From Dechloromonas agitata is5 (GTDB lineage: Bacteria; Pseudomonadota; Gammaproteobacteria; Burkholderiales; Rhodocyclaceae), in the NCBI RefSeq assembly GCF_000519045.1, contig NZ_KI912532.1, positions 3,277,867-3,341,866 of the forward strand: a stretch of DNA of 64,000 nucleotides, in the 5' to 3' direction. Shown in pieces: positions 48,606 to 55,937 of this stretch (positions are counted from its first letter, which is position 1; each line of letters starts with the position of its first letter). A program made the translations under genes and the position numbers. The notes below the pieces were generated by a model that was not told the origin of the DNA, did not search any database, and saw only the letters and a list, made by a program, of their open reading frames with translations.

Positions 48606-49700
48606 TCATATTGCCCCCAGCGGACGGATTGCTCCCAAGGAGCGCATGCGCGTCAGGTTGTAGGCGGCCATGGTCAGCACGAACAACTGATCGACCTTCT
48701 CCAGTCCGCGCACCATCACCTGGCGTATCGGCCCAATGAACTTGGCCCAGCCGAATCCCTGTTCGATGAGTTTGCGCTTTTGCTGGGAGATCGCGTAACC
48801 GTCACTGCCGGCAATGTCGTCCGGCACGGCAGAACGGCGATGGCTGGTGTTCTGCGCCACATGGGGAATGACATTCAGTTCGATGAGTGCCGCAATGAAT
48901 TCCTGGGCATCGTAGCCCTTGTCCGCGCCAAGGGTGATTTCAGCCGTTTCGCCGGCGACTTGGCGGGCATCGGCGATCAGGGCCTTGGCAACTTCCCGCT
49001 CGGCATAGCCATCGGCCGTGGTCACGACCGCACTGGCAATGAGTCCGTGGCGGTTGTCGCTCAAGGTGTGTCCCATGTAGCGCAACTCACTGGCGGTATT
49101 GCCCTTGCGGTACAGTCGGGCATCCGGGTCGGTACGCGAGGCGTGGGTGTCATTGCTGCGTGACTGGCCCTTGAAATTGCCGCCGCCTTCATCATCTCCG
49201 CCGTCTTTGCGCAGGAAACTCTTGTGTCCCGCCCAAGCCTGGATGAGCGTGCCGTCGATACTGAAATGTTCGCCTGATAGCCAGTTCTGCTTCTCGGCAA
49301 TGGCCAGTACCGCATTGAAGAGTTCGATCACGGCATCGTGGGCAATCAGGCGTTCGCGATTCTTGGTGAAGACGGTGGGCACCCAGACTGCATCGTCCAT
49401 CGATAGGCCGATGAACCAGCGAAAGAGCAGGTTGTACTGGGTCTGCTCCATCAATTGCCGTTCCGAGCGAATGCTGTAGAAGATTTGCAGCAGCATGGCA
49501 CGCAGGAGTTTCTCCGGGGCAATGCTGGGGCGACCGCCTTTGACGTCGGCGGCATACATGCCGCTGAGCAGGGGCTCGATATCCTTGAGCGCCAGGTTCA
49601 CCATCGCCCGGATCGGCCGCAACGGGTGCTGCGCCGGCACAAAGTCGTCCAGGCGACGCATCGTAAACAAACTCTCGGTGAAGGTGTCGGCTCCGCGCAT
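48606..49700 (-). CDS. IS5-family transposase
   Basis: This 364-residue DDE transposase of the IS4/IS5 superfamily has an N-terminal DUF772-like helical domain (FVPAQHPLRPIRAMVN; ALLQIFYSIRSERQLMEQ-like region near residue 75). The catalytic aspartates are in FSIDGTLIQAWAGHKS (near 147) and TLGADKGYDAQEF (near 258). The glutamate region is QKRKLIEQGFGWAKFIG near 320. The frame is intact, so the element may still be active. It is oriented with the rml operon, so transcription could read outward into rfbB. Confidence 0.93.
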   Translation of the reverse strand: MRGADTFTESLFTMRRLDDFVPAQHPLRPIRAMVNLALKDIEPLLSGMYAADVKGGRPSIAPEKLLRAMLLQIFYSIRSERQLMEQTQYNLLFRWFIGLSMDDAVWVPTVFTKNRERLIAHDAVIELFNAVLAIAEKQNWLSGEHFSIDGTLIQAWAGHKSFLRKDGGDDEGGGNFKGQSRSNDTHASRTDPDARLYRKGNTASELRYMGHTLSDNRHGLIASAVVTTADGYAEREVAKALIADARQVAGETAEITLGADKGYDAQEFIAALIELNVIPHVAQNTSHRRSAVPDDIAGSDGYAISQQKRKLIEQGFGWAKFIGPIRQVMVRGLEKVDQLFVLTMAAYNLTRMRSLGAIRPLGAI

Positions 49701-49778
49701 GATCCGCTTTGTGCTCTCGGTAATCTCGGTGAATCTCTATAACAATCAAACCCGCTGTTTCGTCGACAGGATGCGGAA

Positions 49779-49794
49779 GTATTTCAGCAGCCTG
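49779..49794 (-). repeat. Right terminal inverted repeat of the IS5-family element
   Basis: The complement reads CAGGCTGCTGAAATAC, identical over 16 bases to the left end, and is followed directly by CTAA on the plus strand. Confidence 0.93.
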
Positions 49795-49798
49795 CTAA

Positions 49799-49930
49799 GC
49801 TAAAAGTTAAAAACCAGTAATTATACAAAGCAAACAGGGAGACGTCGTTATGACCAAGGTAATACCCCCCAACTAACACTACTTACTTCCTGCGAGCCTG
49901 AAGAAAACAACTCGAAACTTCCGGTTAGCT
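49799..49930. other. Spacer between the IS element and the galE pseudogene
   Basis: This AT-rich spacer has no coding potential that I can see. On the minus strand a TATAAT lies at 49820-49825, without a clear -35. Before the IS arrived this would have been about 80 bp from the rfbB start and could have been its promoter. Confidence 0.35.
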
Positions 49931-50927
49931 CTATGCGCACAGAAAGCAAGTTGGATTGTCACGCTGCCAGTAACACGCATCTATGCACATTGCGCTCAAC
50001 TCCCTATTTGCTTTCCAACCAAGTAAACTGTCCTCGAGAGTAGATCGTGATGGTAGGCTGCCACATCACTAGGGTGACGACGGGGAAGCTGATAAGGAGC
50101 ATGGCGGTTACTGGCTGTGGCAAAAGCATTGATCGCATCAAGAACACTGTAGCCATAACCTGTTCACAAATTAACAGCAATGCACTACAGCTCCCATAAC
50201 CGTGCCAAAGCTTTCAGGTGCCCGGCAACAAGGTAACTACGTGAATATTCACCCCACTATCCGGCGCTGGGTAATCGTTGCCCCTGACTTTCAGGCATTC
50301 ACATCGCCCAACCGCCGCCTGGGCGACGAAAGGCATCCGGTTCTTCGGAAGATCCTGCGAACCTTCGCCGATCAGTCCACGGTCACGCGCCCCAGCGGAT
50401 TGAAACAGCGCAGGATGCCGATGCGCCAGGAGGAGCCGGAAGATGCAGATCACACAATACTCCTCGATAATCGATTTGGTGCCTCCATACGGATTGGTTG
50501 CCGATAGCGGGTGTTGCTCGGTCAAAGTCCAAAACTGCGGTTTGCCAATAGACCGTTGCCGAGGAACTGAAGACCAACATTTTGACGCCACATTTGGCCA
50601 TGGCCAGGAGCGGGTGATACGTACCGATTACGTTGTTGTCGTGGTAGCTGAGCGGCTTTTCGAGTGATTCAACGACTTCTTTCAGAGCATCACAGTACAT
50701 GATCGCCATGCAGCTGTAGCGGGGATCACCTCCTCTAGGGCATTTTGGTCAGAAATATCGCCTTTGACGACATTGAGCTTGCGGCCGGAAATTTTTTCAC
50801 TCAGGCCAACGCCTCGGGCGTGGCTGATGCAAGAATAGTCGAACACCGCCAATTCATGCCCTGTGTTGAGTAGTTCGACACACGTATGCGAGCCGATGTA
50901 GCCGGCCCCGCCTGTCACCAGGATCAT
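49931..50927 (-). pseudogene. galE: Frameshifted UDP-glucose 4-epimerase (galE)
   Basis: The whole length of a GalE can be traced on the minus strand, but in changing frames. The start reads MILVTGGAGYIGSHTCVELL (from 50927). Then come EKPLSYHDNNVIGTYHPLLA and VFSSSATVYW, then EQHPLSATNPYGGTKSIIEE, NRMPFVAQAAVGR with GNDYPAPD, and GHLKALARLWEL after a shift. Next are GYGYSVLDAINAFATAS with PRRHPSDVAAY, and last LGWKANRELSAMCIDA. At least four frame changes separate these pieces, and the catalytic tyrosine motif region is split. Total span (997 bp) is close to an intact gene of about 1,015 bp, so decay was by small indels rather than large deletion. Confidence 0.92.
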
Positions 50928-50936
50928 GCGTTCTCC

Positions 50937-51776
50937 TCAGTACTCCCTAACGCGTAAAAAACTGGCGAATCTCGGCAGCCCTGTGCGTGTAAGTTCCCGA
51001 TAGCGATAAGTTACTCTCGCCCCGATCGGTGGCGGGTTTTGCCGCTGGGCATCCGAGAAACCGGTGCCCAGCAGAAAGGTCTTTCCCTCTGGCGTCCGTA
51101 CCTGGAGCGCGCCCAACCGGCCAGTGTGACGCCCTTTGCCCGCACGGTGACCGATGACTTCGGCCTCGGCATCGAGCCAGGGTTTCAGTTTGAGCAGGGT
51201 ATCGCTACGCCCGGTTTCATAGACGGCATCGGCACGGTGCAGCATCAGCCCTTCGCCACCAGCGTCGAGAATTGTAGCAAGCCATTGTTGCAACTCGTTG
51301 AGATCACTTACCGTAGACTGATCGATTCGCTGCAGCCAGGGCACATTGGCCTGGTGAACCAGTTGGCCGATCTGATCGACACGCTGGCGAAATGATCCCG
51401 GCGCCCCAGGCAGTTCAAAAATCATGTAGCGCACGTGGCGCCATTCGGCATCGACGGGAATTTCCTTGCGGACGATGCCTGATACGCGCTCGAAGCTGCC
51501 ACGGCCAATCCATAGCTCGCCGTCCAGCGGCTGCGCTGGCAATGCATCGACAAACCACGCAGGGGCATGAATGGGCTTGCCACTGCGAAAGCGCAAACTC
51601 CGCCCATCCCAAACCGCCCGCACACCGTCCAGCTTCTCGCTGACCAGGTATTGGGTTACATCAACCTGATTGCGGTAAACGTTGGCCAACAGAATGGCTG
51701 GCTCTTCGTCGGCATTGGCAGTGAATGAAATGCTCATCAGCACCCCGATCCACAGCGCCAGCAGCCAGCGCAACAT
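50937..51776 (-). CDS. Secreted ATP-dependent DNA ligase (Lig E type)
   Basis: This 279-residue minimal ligase has a signal peptide (hydrophobic residues 4-18, cut after TANA). The nucleotidyltransferase motif I SEKLDGVRAVWDG has adenylation lysine K48. Motifs LDGELWIGRG, EGLMLHRADA and KLKPWLDAEAEVIG follow, and an OB-fold ends at GLPRFASFLRVREY. There is no extra DNA-binding domain. Periplasmic Lig E proteins occur in Neisseria, Haemophilus and other proteobacteria, often competent ones. Its ATG overlaps the tyrA stop by 1 bp (TGATG), so it is translated with the aromatic amino acid operon. Confidence 0.92.
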   Translation of the reverse strand: MLRWLLALWIGVLMSISFTANADEEPAILLANVYRNQVDVTQYLVSEKLDGVRAVWDGRSLRFRSGKPIHAPAWFVDALPAQPLDGELWIGRGSFERVSGIVRKEIPVDAEWRHVRYMIFELPGAPGSFRQRVDQIGQLVHQANVPWLQRIDQSTVSDLNELQQWLATILDAGGEGLMLHRADAVYETGRSDTLLKLKPWLDAEAEVIGHRAGKGRHTGRLGALQVRTPEGKTFLLGTGFSDAQRQNPPPIGARVTYRYRELTRTGLPRFASFLRVREY

Positions 51777-52657
51777 CAGCCCTCGCCTGCCCAGCTGCGC
51801 CGCGCCTGACGGGCGATACCGAAGATTTCCTCAAGGCGTGCCCCATCGTTTTGTGACAGGGCGACATGCAATTCGTCGAGCTGCGCACGATAGCTCTCCA
51901 GCTCACCGAGCAGGGCCACGCGATTGGCTAGACAAATGTCACGCCACATTTCGGGATGGCTGGCGGCAATGCGCGTGAAATCCCGGAAACCGGAGGCGGC
52001 AAACGTGAAGAACAAGTCGGCGTCGTCACGCACGGCGAGGTCATGAACCAGCGCAAATGACAGCAAATGGGGCAGGTGGCTGACGGCAGCGAAGACGCGG
52101 TCGTGCATTTCCGGCGTCAGTTCATAGATGTCGGCACCACACAGCGACCAGGCGCGCTTGATGCGATCGAGACGTTCGTCTTTGTTTTCCGGTAGCGGCG
52201 TAACGACGACCTTCTTGCCTTGATACAAATCCCAGCGTGCCGCTGCCGGACCACTATTCTCGGCGCCGGCTATCGGGTGTGCCGGAACGAATTTGCCGAT
52301 ATGCCCCTTGAAGGCTGCCCGCGCGGCGGCAACGACATCGCCCTTGGTTGAACCGCCATCGGTGACGATGGTGTTCGGGCCGAGATAGGGAGCGATGCGT
52401 TCGAAAATTTCCGGCATCTGCGCCACTGGAGTTGCCACCAGAACGATGTCGGCGTCGCCGATCTCATGCGCCGGGTTGATGCCGGCCCGGTCGATCACGC
52501 CGAGTTCCTGGGCCTTGCGCAGCGTTGCTGGCGTGCGGCCAAAACCGACAACTTCCTCGACGGCTCCCGCTTCTTTGAGGCCGAGCGCAAACGAGCCGCC
52601 GATCAGGCCGGTGCCGAAGATGACGACCTTGCCGAACTCGGGCAGACCGGCGTCCAT
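51776..52657 (-). CDS. tyrA: Prephenate/arogenate dehydrogenase
   Basis: This 293-residue NAD(P)-dependent enzyme makes 4-hydroxyphenylpyruvate (or tyrosine from arogenate). The Rossmann motif GTGLIGGSFALGLKEAG is near residue 15. TDGGSTKGDVV and FVPAHPIAGAENSG lie mid-protein, and HLPHLLSFALVHDLA near 200. No chorismate mutase or ACT domain is attached. In related bacteria aroA follows tyrA; here the ligase and then the polysaccharide cluster take that place. hisC precedes it with no spacer. Confidence 0.95.
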   Translation of the reverse strand: MDAGLPEFGKVVIFGTGLIGGSFALGLKEAGAVEEVVGFGRTPATLRKAQELGVIDRAGINPAHEIGDADIVLVATPVAQMPEIFERIAPYLGPNTIVTDGGSTKGDVVAAARAAFKGHIGKFVPAHPIAGAENSGPAAARWDLYQGKKVVVTPLPENKDERLDRIKRAWSLCGADIYELTPEMHDRVFAAVSHLPHLLSFALVHDLAVRDDADLFFTFAASGFRDFTRIAASHPEMWRDICLANRVALLGELESYRAQLDELHVALSQNDGARLEEIFGIARQARRSWAGEG

Positions 52658-53752
52658 TTAGCGGGCCTTTTCCAGCGCCTCGATGAAGCGGGCATTTTCT
52701 GCCTCGGTGCCGATCGTGACGCGCAACCATTCAGGCAAACCATAGCCAGCGATCGGACGAACGATGACACCTTGCTTGAGCAGCTTTTGATTAACCGTCG
52801 CGGCATCGCCGGCGCGAAAGGTCACGAAATTGCCGCAGGACGGGATGTATTCCAGCCCCAGGCGATCGAAGGCAGCGACCAGTTGCGCCATGCCGCGACG
52901 ATTCAATTCATAGCTGGCGGAGAGAAATTCGTGATCGTCCAGGGCAGCCAGCGCCCCAGCCAATGCCAGGTTGTTGACGTTGAATGGCTGACGCACGCGG
53001 TTCATCAGATCGGCCACTTCGGGCGAGGCCAGGCCGTAGCCAACACGCAAGCCGGCCAGGCCGTAAATCTTGGAGAAGGTACGGCAGATGAGCAGGTTCG
53101 GGAAATCCTTGAGCCAGGTCGCCGTATCGATGCGCTCGTCAGCCGGGATGTACTCGTTATAGGCCTCATCGAGGACGACGACGACATCCTTGGGGACACT
53201 TTCGAGGAAGGCACGCACCTCGGCATAAGGCAGGAAATTGCCGGTCGGGTTGTTCGGATTGGCGATCCAGACGATGCGCGTATCCGGGCGGATGGCCGCA
53301 CGCATGGCGTCGAGGTCATGGCCATAGTTCTTGGCTGGCGTAGCGATCAGTTCGGCACCGGTGGACAGCGTAGCCAGCGGATAGACGGCGAAAGCATGCT
53401 GGGCGAAGACAGCAGAACGACCGGGGGCCAGGAAAACGCGGGCGACCAGGTCGAGGACATCATTCGAGCCGTTACCGAGAACGACCTGATTCTGGGCAAC
53501 GCCGCACCGTTCGGCGATCTTGGCGATGAGGTCGAACTGGTCCGGGTAGCGCTCGACCCCGCCAATCGCGCTCTCAACCGCCTGGCGGGCCTTCGGGCTC
53601 ATGCCCAACGGGTTTTCGTTGGAAGCCAGCTTGACGATGCTGTCAACTGGAATGCCCATCTCGCGGGCCAGTTCGGTGATCGGCTTGCCCGGCTGATAGG
53701 GGGAAATGGCACGGACGTAGGACAGGGCTTGCTCGGCAAGGCTCATGGACAA
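52658..53752 (-). CDS. hisC: Histidinol-phosphate/aromatic aminotransferase
   Basis: This 364-residue fold-type I PLP enzyme has LASNENPLGMSPKARQAV near the N-terminus, WIANPNNPTGNFLPY, VVVLDEAYNEYIP and the PLP lysine motif CRTFSKIYGLAGLRVGYG. Its place between pheA and tyrA suggests that it serves in phenylalanine/tyrosine transamination (HisHb type) rather than in histidine synthesis. It lies 3 bp from pheA and abuts tyrA. Confidence 0.95.
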   Translation of the reverse strand: MSMSLAEQALSYVRAISPYQPGKPITELAREMGIPVDSIVKLASNENPLGMSPKARQAVESAIGGVERYPDQFDLIAKIAERCGVAQNQVVLGNGSNDVLDLVARVFLAPGRSAVFAQHAFAVYPLATLSTGAELIATPAKNYGHDLDAMRAAIRPDTRIVWIANPNNPTGNFLPYAEVRAFLESVPKDVVVVLDEAYNEYIPADERIDTATWLKDFPNLLICRTFSKIYGLAGLRVGYGLASPEVADLMNRVRQPFNVNNLALAGALAALDDHEFLSASYELNRRGMAQLVAAFDRLGLEYIPSCGNFVTFRAGDAATVNQKLLKQGVIVRPIAGYGLPEWLRVTIGTEAENARFIEALEKAR

Positions 53753-53755
53753 TCC

Positions 53756-54847
53756 TCAGTAAACGGCGACCGGGTAGGACCCGAGAGTTTTCAGATAAGC
53801 AGCGGAGGCAGCCAGCTTGTCGAGTGCTGCCTTGATTGCCGGCTCATCACGATGGCCTTCGATATCGACATAAAACACGTACTCCCACAACGCATTGCGG
53901 GCTGGGCGGGACTCCAGGCGGCACATCGAGACGCCGGCGGCGGAAAGCGGCTGCAACAGTTCATGCAGCGCACCGGTGCGGTTGGGCGCGGACATGATCA
54001 ACGACGTCTTGTCACGCCCCGAGGGGCCGGCATCGTGCTTGCCGAGGACGAGGAAGCGCGTGGTGTTGTTCGGCTCGTCCTCGATGTTCTCGACCAGCTT
54101 GGGCAGCTCGTAGCGGGCGGCGGCGGCCTCGCCGGCAATGGCCGCCGTGCCCGGCTCCTCGGCGGCCTTCTGGGCAGCTTGGGCATTACTGCCGACCGAG
54201 ATACGCTGGGCATTGGGCAGCATGCGATTCAGCCATTCGTGGCACTGGGCCAGCGACTGGGCATGCGAGTAGACCTTGGCAATCTGGCTGAAATCGGTTT
54301 CGCGGGACAGCAGGTTCTGGTGGATACGCAGCACGACCTCGCCACAAATCCTGAGCGGCGTGGATAGCAGCAGGTCCATCGTCCGCCCAACCGCCCCTTC
54401 GGTCGAATTCTCGACCGGTACCACGGCGTAATGGGCATGCCCCGCCTCGACCTCACGGAATACGTCGTCGATCGACGTCTGCGGCAGCAGGCGGGCGGCG
54501 TGGCCGAAATGCTTGGTCGCCGCCGATTCGGAAAAAGTACCGAGCGGGCCGAGGAAGGCAATGCCGAGCGGCTCTTCGAGCGACAGGCAGGCTGACATCA
54601 CCTCGCGGAAGAAGAAGGTGATGTTCTCGTTTGCCAGCGGTCCGGGATTGGTGTCCTGCAAGCGACGCAAGACCTGCGCCTCGCGCTCGGGACGGTAGAT
54701 GTAGCCTGCGTCGCCATGCTCAGCCTTGATCGCGCCGACGCGCTGGGCACAACGGGCCCGTTCGTTGAGCAGCTTGAGCAACTCGCCATCGATGCGATCA
54801 ATGTCGGCACGGACGCCGGCCAGGGCCTTTTGCAGATCGTCGCTCAT
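53756..54847 (-). CDS. pheA: Bifunctional chorismate mutase/prephenate dehydratase
   Basis: This 363-residue P-protein has an N-terminal AroQ chorismate mutase domain (LAGVRADIDRIDGELLKLLNER, residues 9-30). The prephenate dehydratase domain has FLGPLGTFSESAATKHFG near 98 and VPVENSTEGAVGRT. A C-terminal ACT domain with the ESRP phenylalanine-binding motif is near 310. It provides phenylpyruvate and is expected to be feedback-inhibited by phenylalanine. It lies 4 bp after serC. Confidence 0.96.
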   Translation of the reverse strand: MSDDLQKALAGVRADIDRIDGELLKLLNERARCAQRVGAIKAEHGDAGYIYRPEREAQVLRRLQDTNPGPLANENITFFFREVMSACLSLEEPLGIAFLGPLGTFSESAATKHFGHAARLLPQTSIDDVFREVEAGHAHYAVVPVENSTEGAVGRTMDLLLSTPLRICGEVVLRIHQNLLSRETDFSQIAKVYSHAQSLAQCHEWLNRMLPNAQRISVGSNAQAAQKAAEEPGTAAIAGEAAAARYELPKLVENIEDEPNNTTRFLVLGKHDAGPSGRDKTSLIMSAPNRTGALHELLQPLSAAGVSMCRLESRPARNALWEYVFYVDIEGHRDEPAIKAALDKLAASAAYLKTLGSYPVAVY

Positions 54848-54851
54848 GGTC

Positions 54852-55937
54852 TTATCCGTTGCGTTTGGCGAACTCGTTCATAAAAGCGACCAGCGCCTGC
54901 ACCGACTCCAGCGAGACCGCGTTGTAGATCGAGGCGCGCATGCCGCCGACCGATTTGTGCCCCTTCAACGAGGCGAGGCCGGCCGCCTTGGACTCGGCCA
55001 GGAACTTGGCGTCCAGATCCGGATTGGCCAATACGAAAGGCACATTCATTGCCGAACGACAATCCGCATCGACCGGGTTACGGTAGAAGCCGCCGGACTG
55101 GTCGATGCACGCGTACAGGATGCGCGCCTTTTCAGCATTGATCCTGGCCATGCCTTCCAGGCCGCCCTGCCGCTTCAGCCACTGGAAAACCAGGCCGGCG
55201 ATGTAGATGCCGTAGGTCGGCGGCGTGTTCAGCATCGAGCCGTTTTCGGCCATCACCGCGTAATCCATCACAGTCGGGATGGTCAGCGGCGCCATGCCGA
55301 GCAGGTCGCGGTGAATAATGACCAGCGTGACACCGGAAGGGCCGATGTTCTTTTGCGCCCCGGCGTAGATCAGGCCGAACTTCTCGACCGGGACCGGGCG
55401 CGACAGGATGTGCGAGGACATGTCGGCGACCAGTGGCACACCGGTATCGGCGATACGCTCGGCCGGAATCTCCACGCCGTGGATCGTCTCGTTGGTGCAC
55501 ACGTGCAGGTAGGCGGCGAACGGATCGAGTTTGATCTCCTCGGCGACCGGCAGACGGGTGAAATTGCTCGCTTCGGTCGTCGCGGCGCAACGGACATTGC
55601 CAATGCGCTGCGCTTCCTTGAAGGCCTTCTTCGACCACGAGCCGGTCACGATGTAGTCGGCTGAACGGCCGGCCAGCAGGTTCATCGGGATCTGCGCGAA
55701 CTGCTGTGTCGCCCCGCCCTGCAGGAACAGCACCTTGTACTGCTCGGGGATCCCCATCAACTCGCGCAGGTCGGCTTCGGCCTGCTCGATGATGCTAGTG
55801 AACTCCTTGCCGCGATGGCTCATCTCCATCACGCTACAACCGGAACCGTGCCAGTCGAGCAGTTCTTCCTGGGCCTGCTTGAGTACCTCTTCGGGCAAGG
55901 CCGCCGGGCCAGCGCTGAAATTGTGGATGCGAGTCAT
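54852..55937 (-). CDS. serC: Phosphoserine aminotransferase
   Basis: This 361-residue PLP enzyme serves serine and pyridoxal phosphate synthesis. It begins IHNFSAGPAALPEEVLKQAQ. It also has LFLQGGATQQFAQIPMNLL, the PLP lysine in YAGAQKNIGPSGVTLVI near residue 197, and KSVGGMRASIYNAVS near the C-terminus. Its ATG lies directly next to the gyrA stop, with 0 bp between, and pheA follows closely, forming the serC-pheA-hisC-tyrA run. Confidence 0.97.
   Translation of the reverse strand: MTRIHNFSAGPAALPEEVLKQAQEELLDWHGSGCSVMEMSHRGKEFTSIIEQAEADLRELMGIPEQYKVLFLQGGATQQFAQIPMNLLAGRSADYIVTGSWSKKAFKEAQRIGNVRCAATTEASNFTRLPVAEEIKLDPFAAYLHVCTNETIHGVEIPAERIADTGVPLVADMSSHILSRPVPVEKFGLIYAGAQKNIGPSGVTLVIIHRDLLGMAPLTIPTVMDYAVMAENGSMLNTPPTYGIYIAGLVFQWLKRQGGLEGMARINAEKARILYACIDQSGGFYRNPVDADCRSAMNVPFVLANPDLDAKFLAESKAAGLASLKGHKSVGGMRASIYNAVSLESVQALVAFMNEFAKRNG

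Larger units (their letters stand above)
48482..49794 (-). mobile_element. Complete IS5-family insertion sequence
   Basis: This 1,313-bp element is bounded by perfect 16-bp terminal inverted repeats, CAGGCTGCTGAAATAC at 48482-48497 and its complement at 49779-49794. It is flanked by a 4-bp direct repeat CTAA (48478-48481 and 49795-49798). CTAA fits the YTAR target consensus of IS5-group elements. One transposase gene lies inside. Intact ends, intact frame and an exact target duplication point to a recent insertion. Confidence 0.93.

Noticed and set aside
52466-54367. Plus-strand open frame of 633 codons opposite hisC and pheA
   Set aside because: Antisense shadow of two intact enzymes; no recognisable domain.
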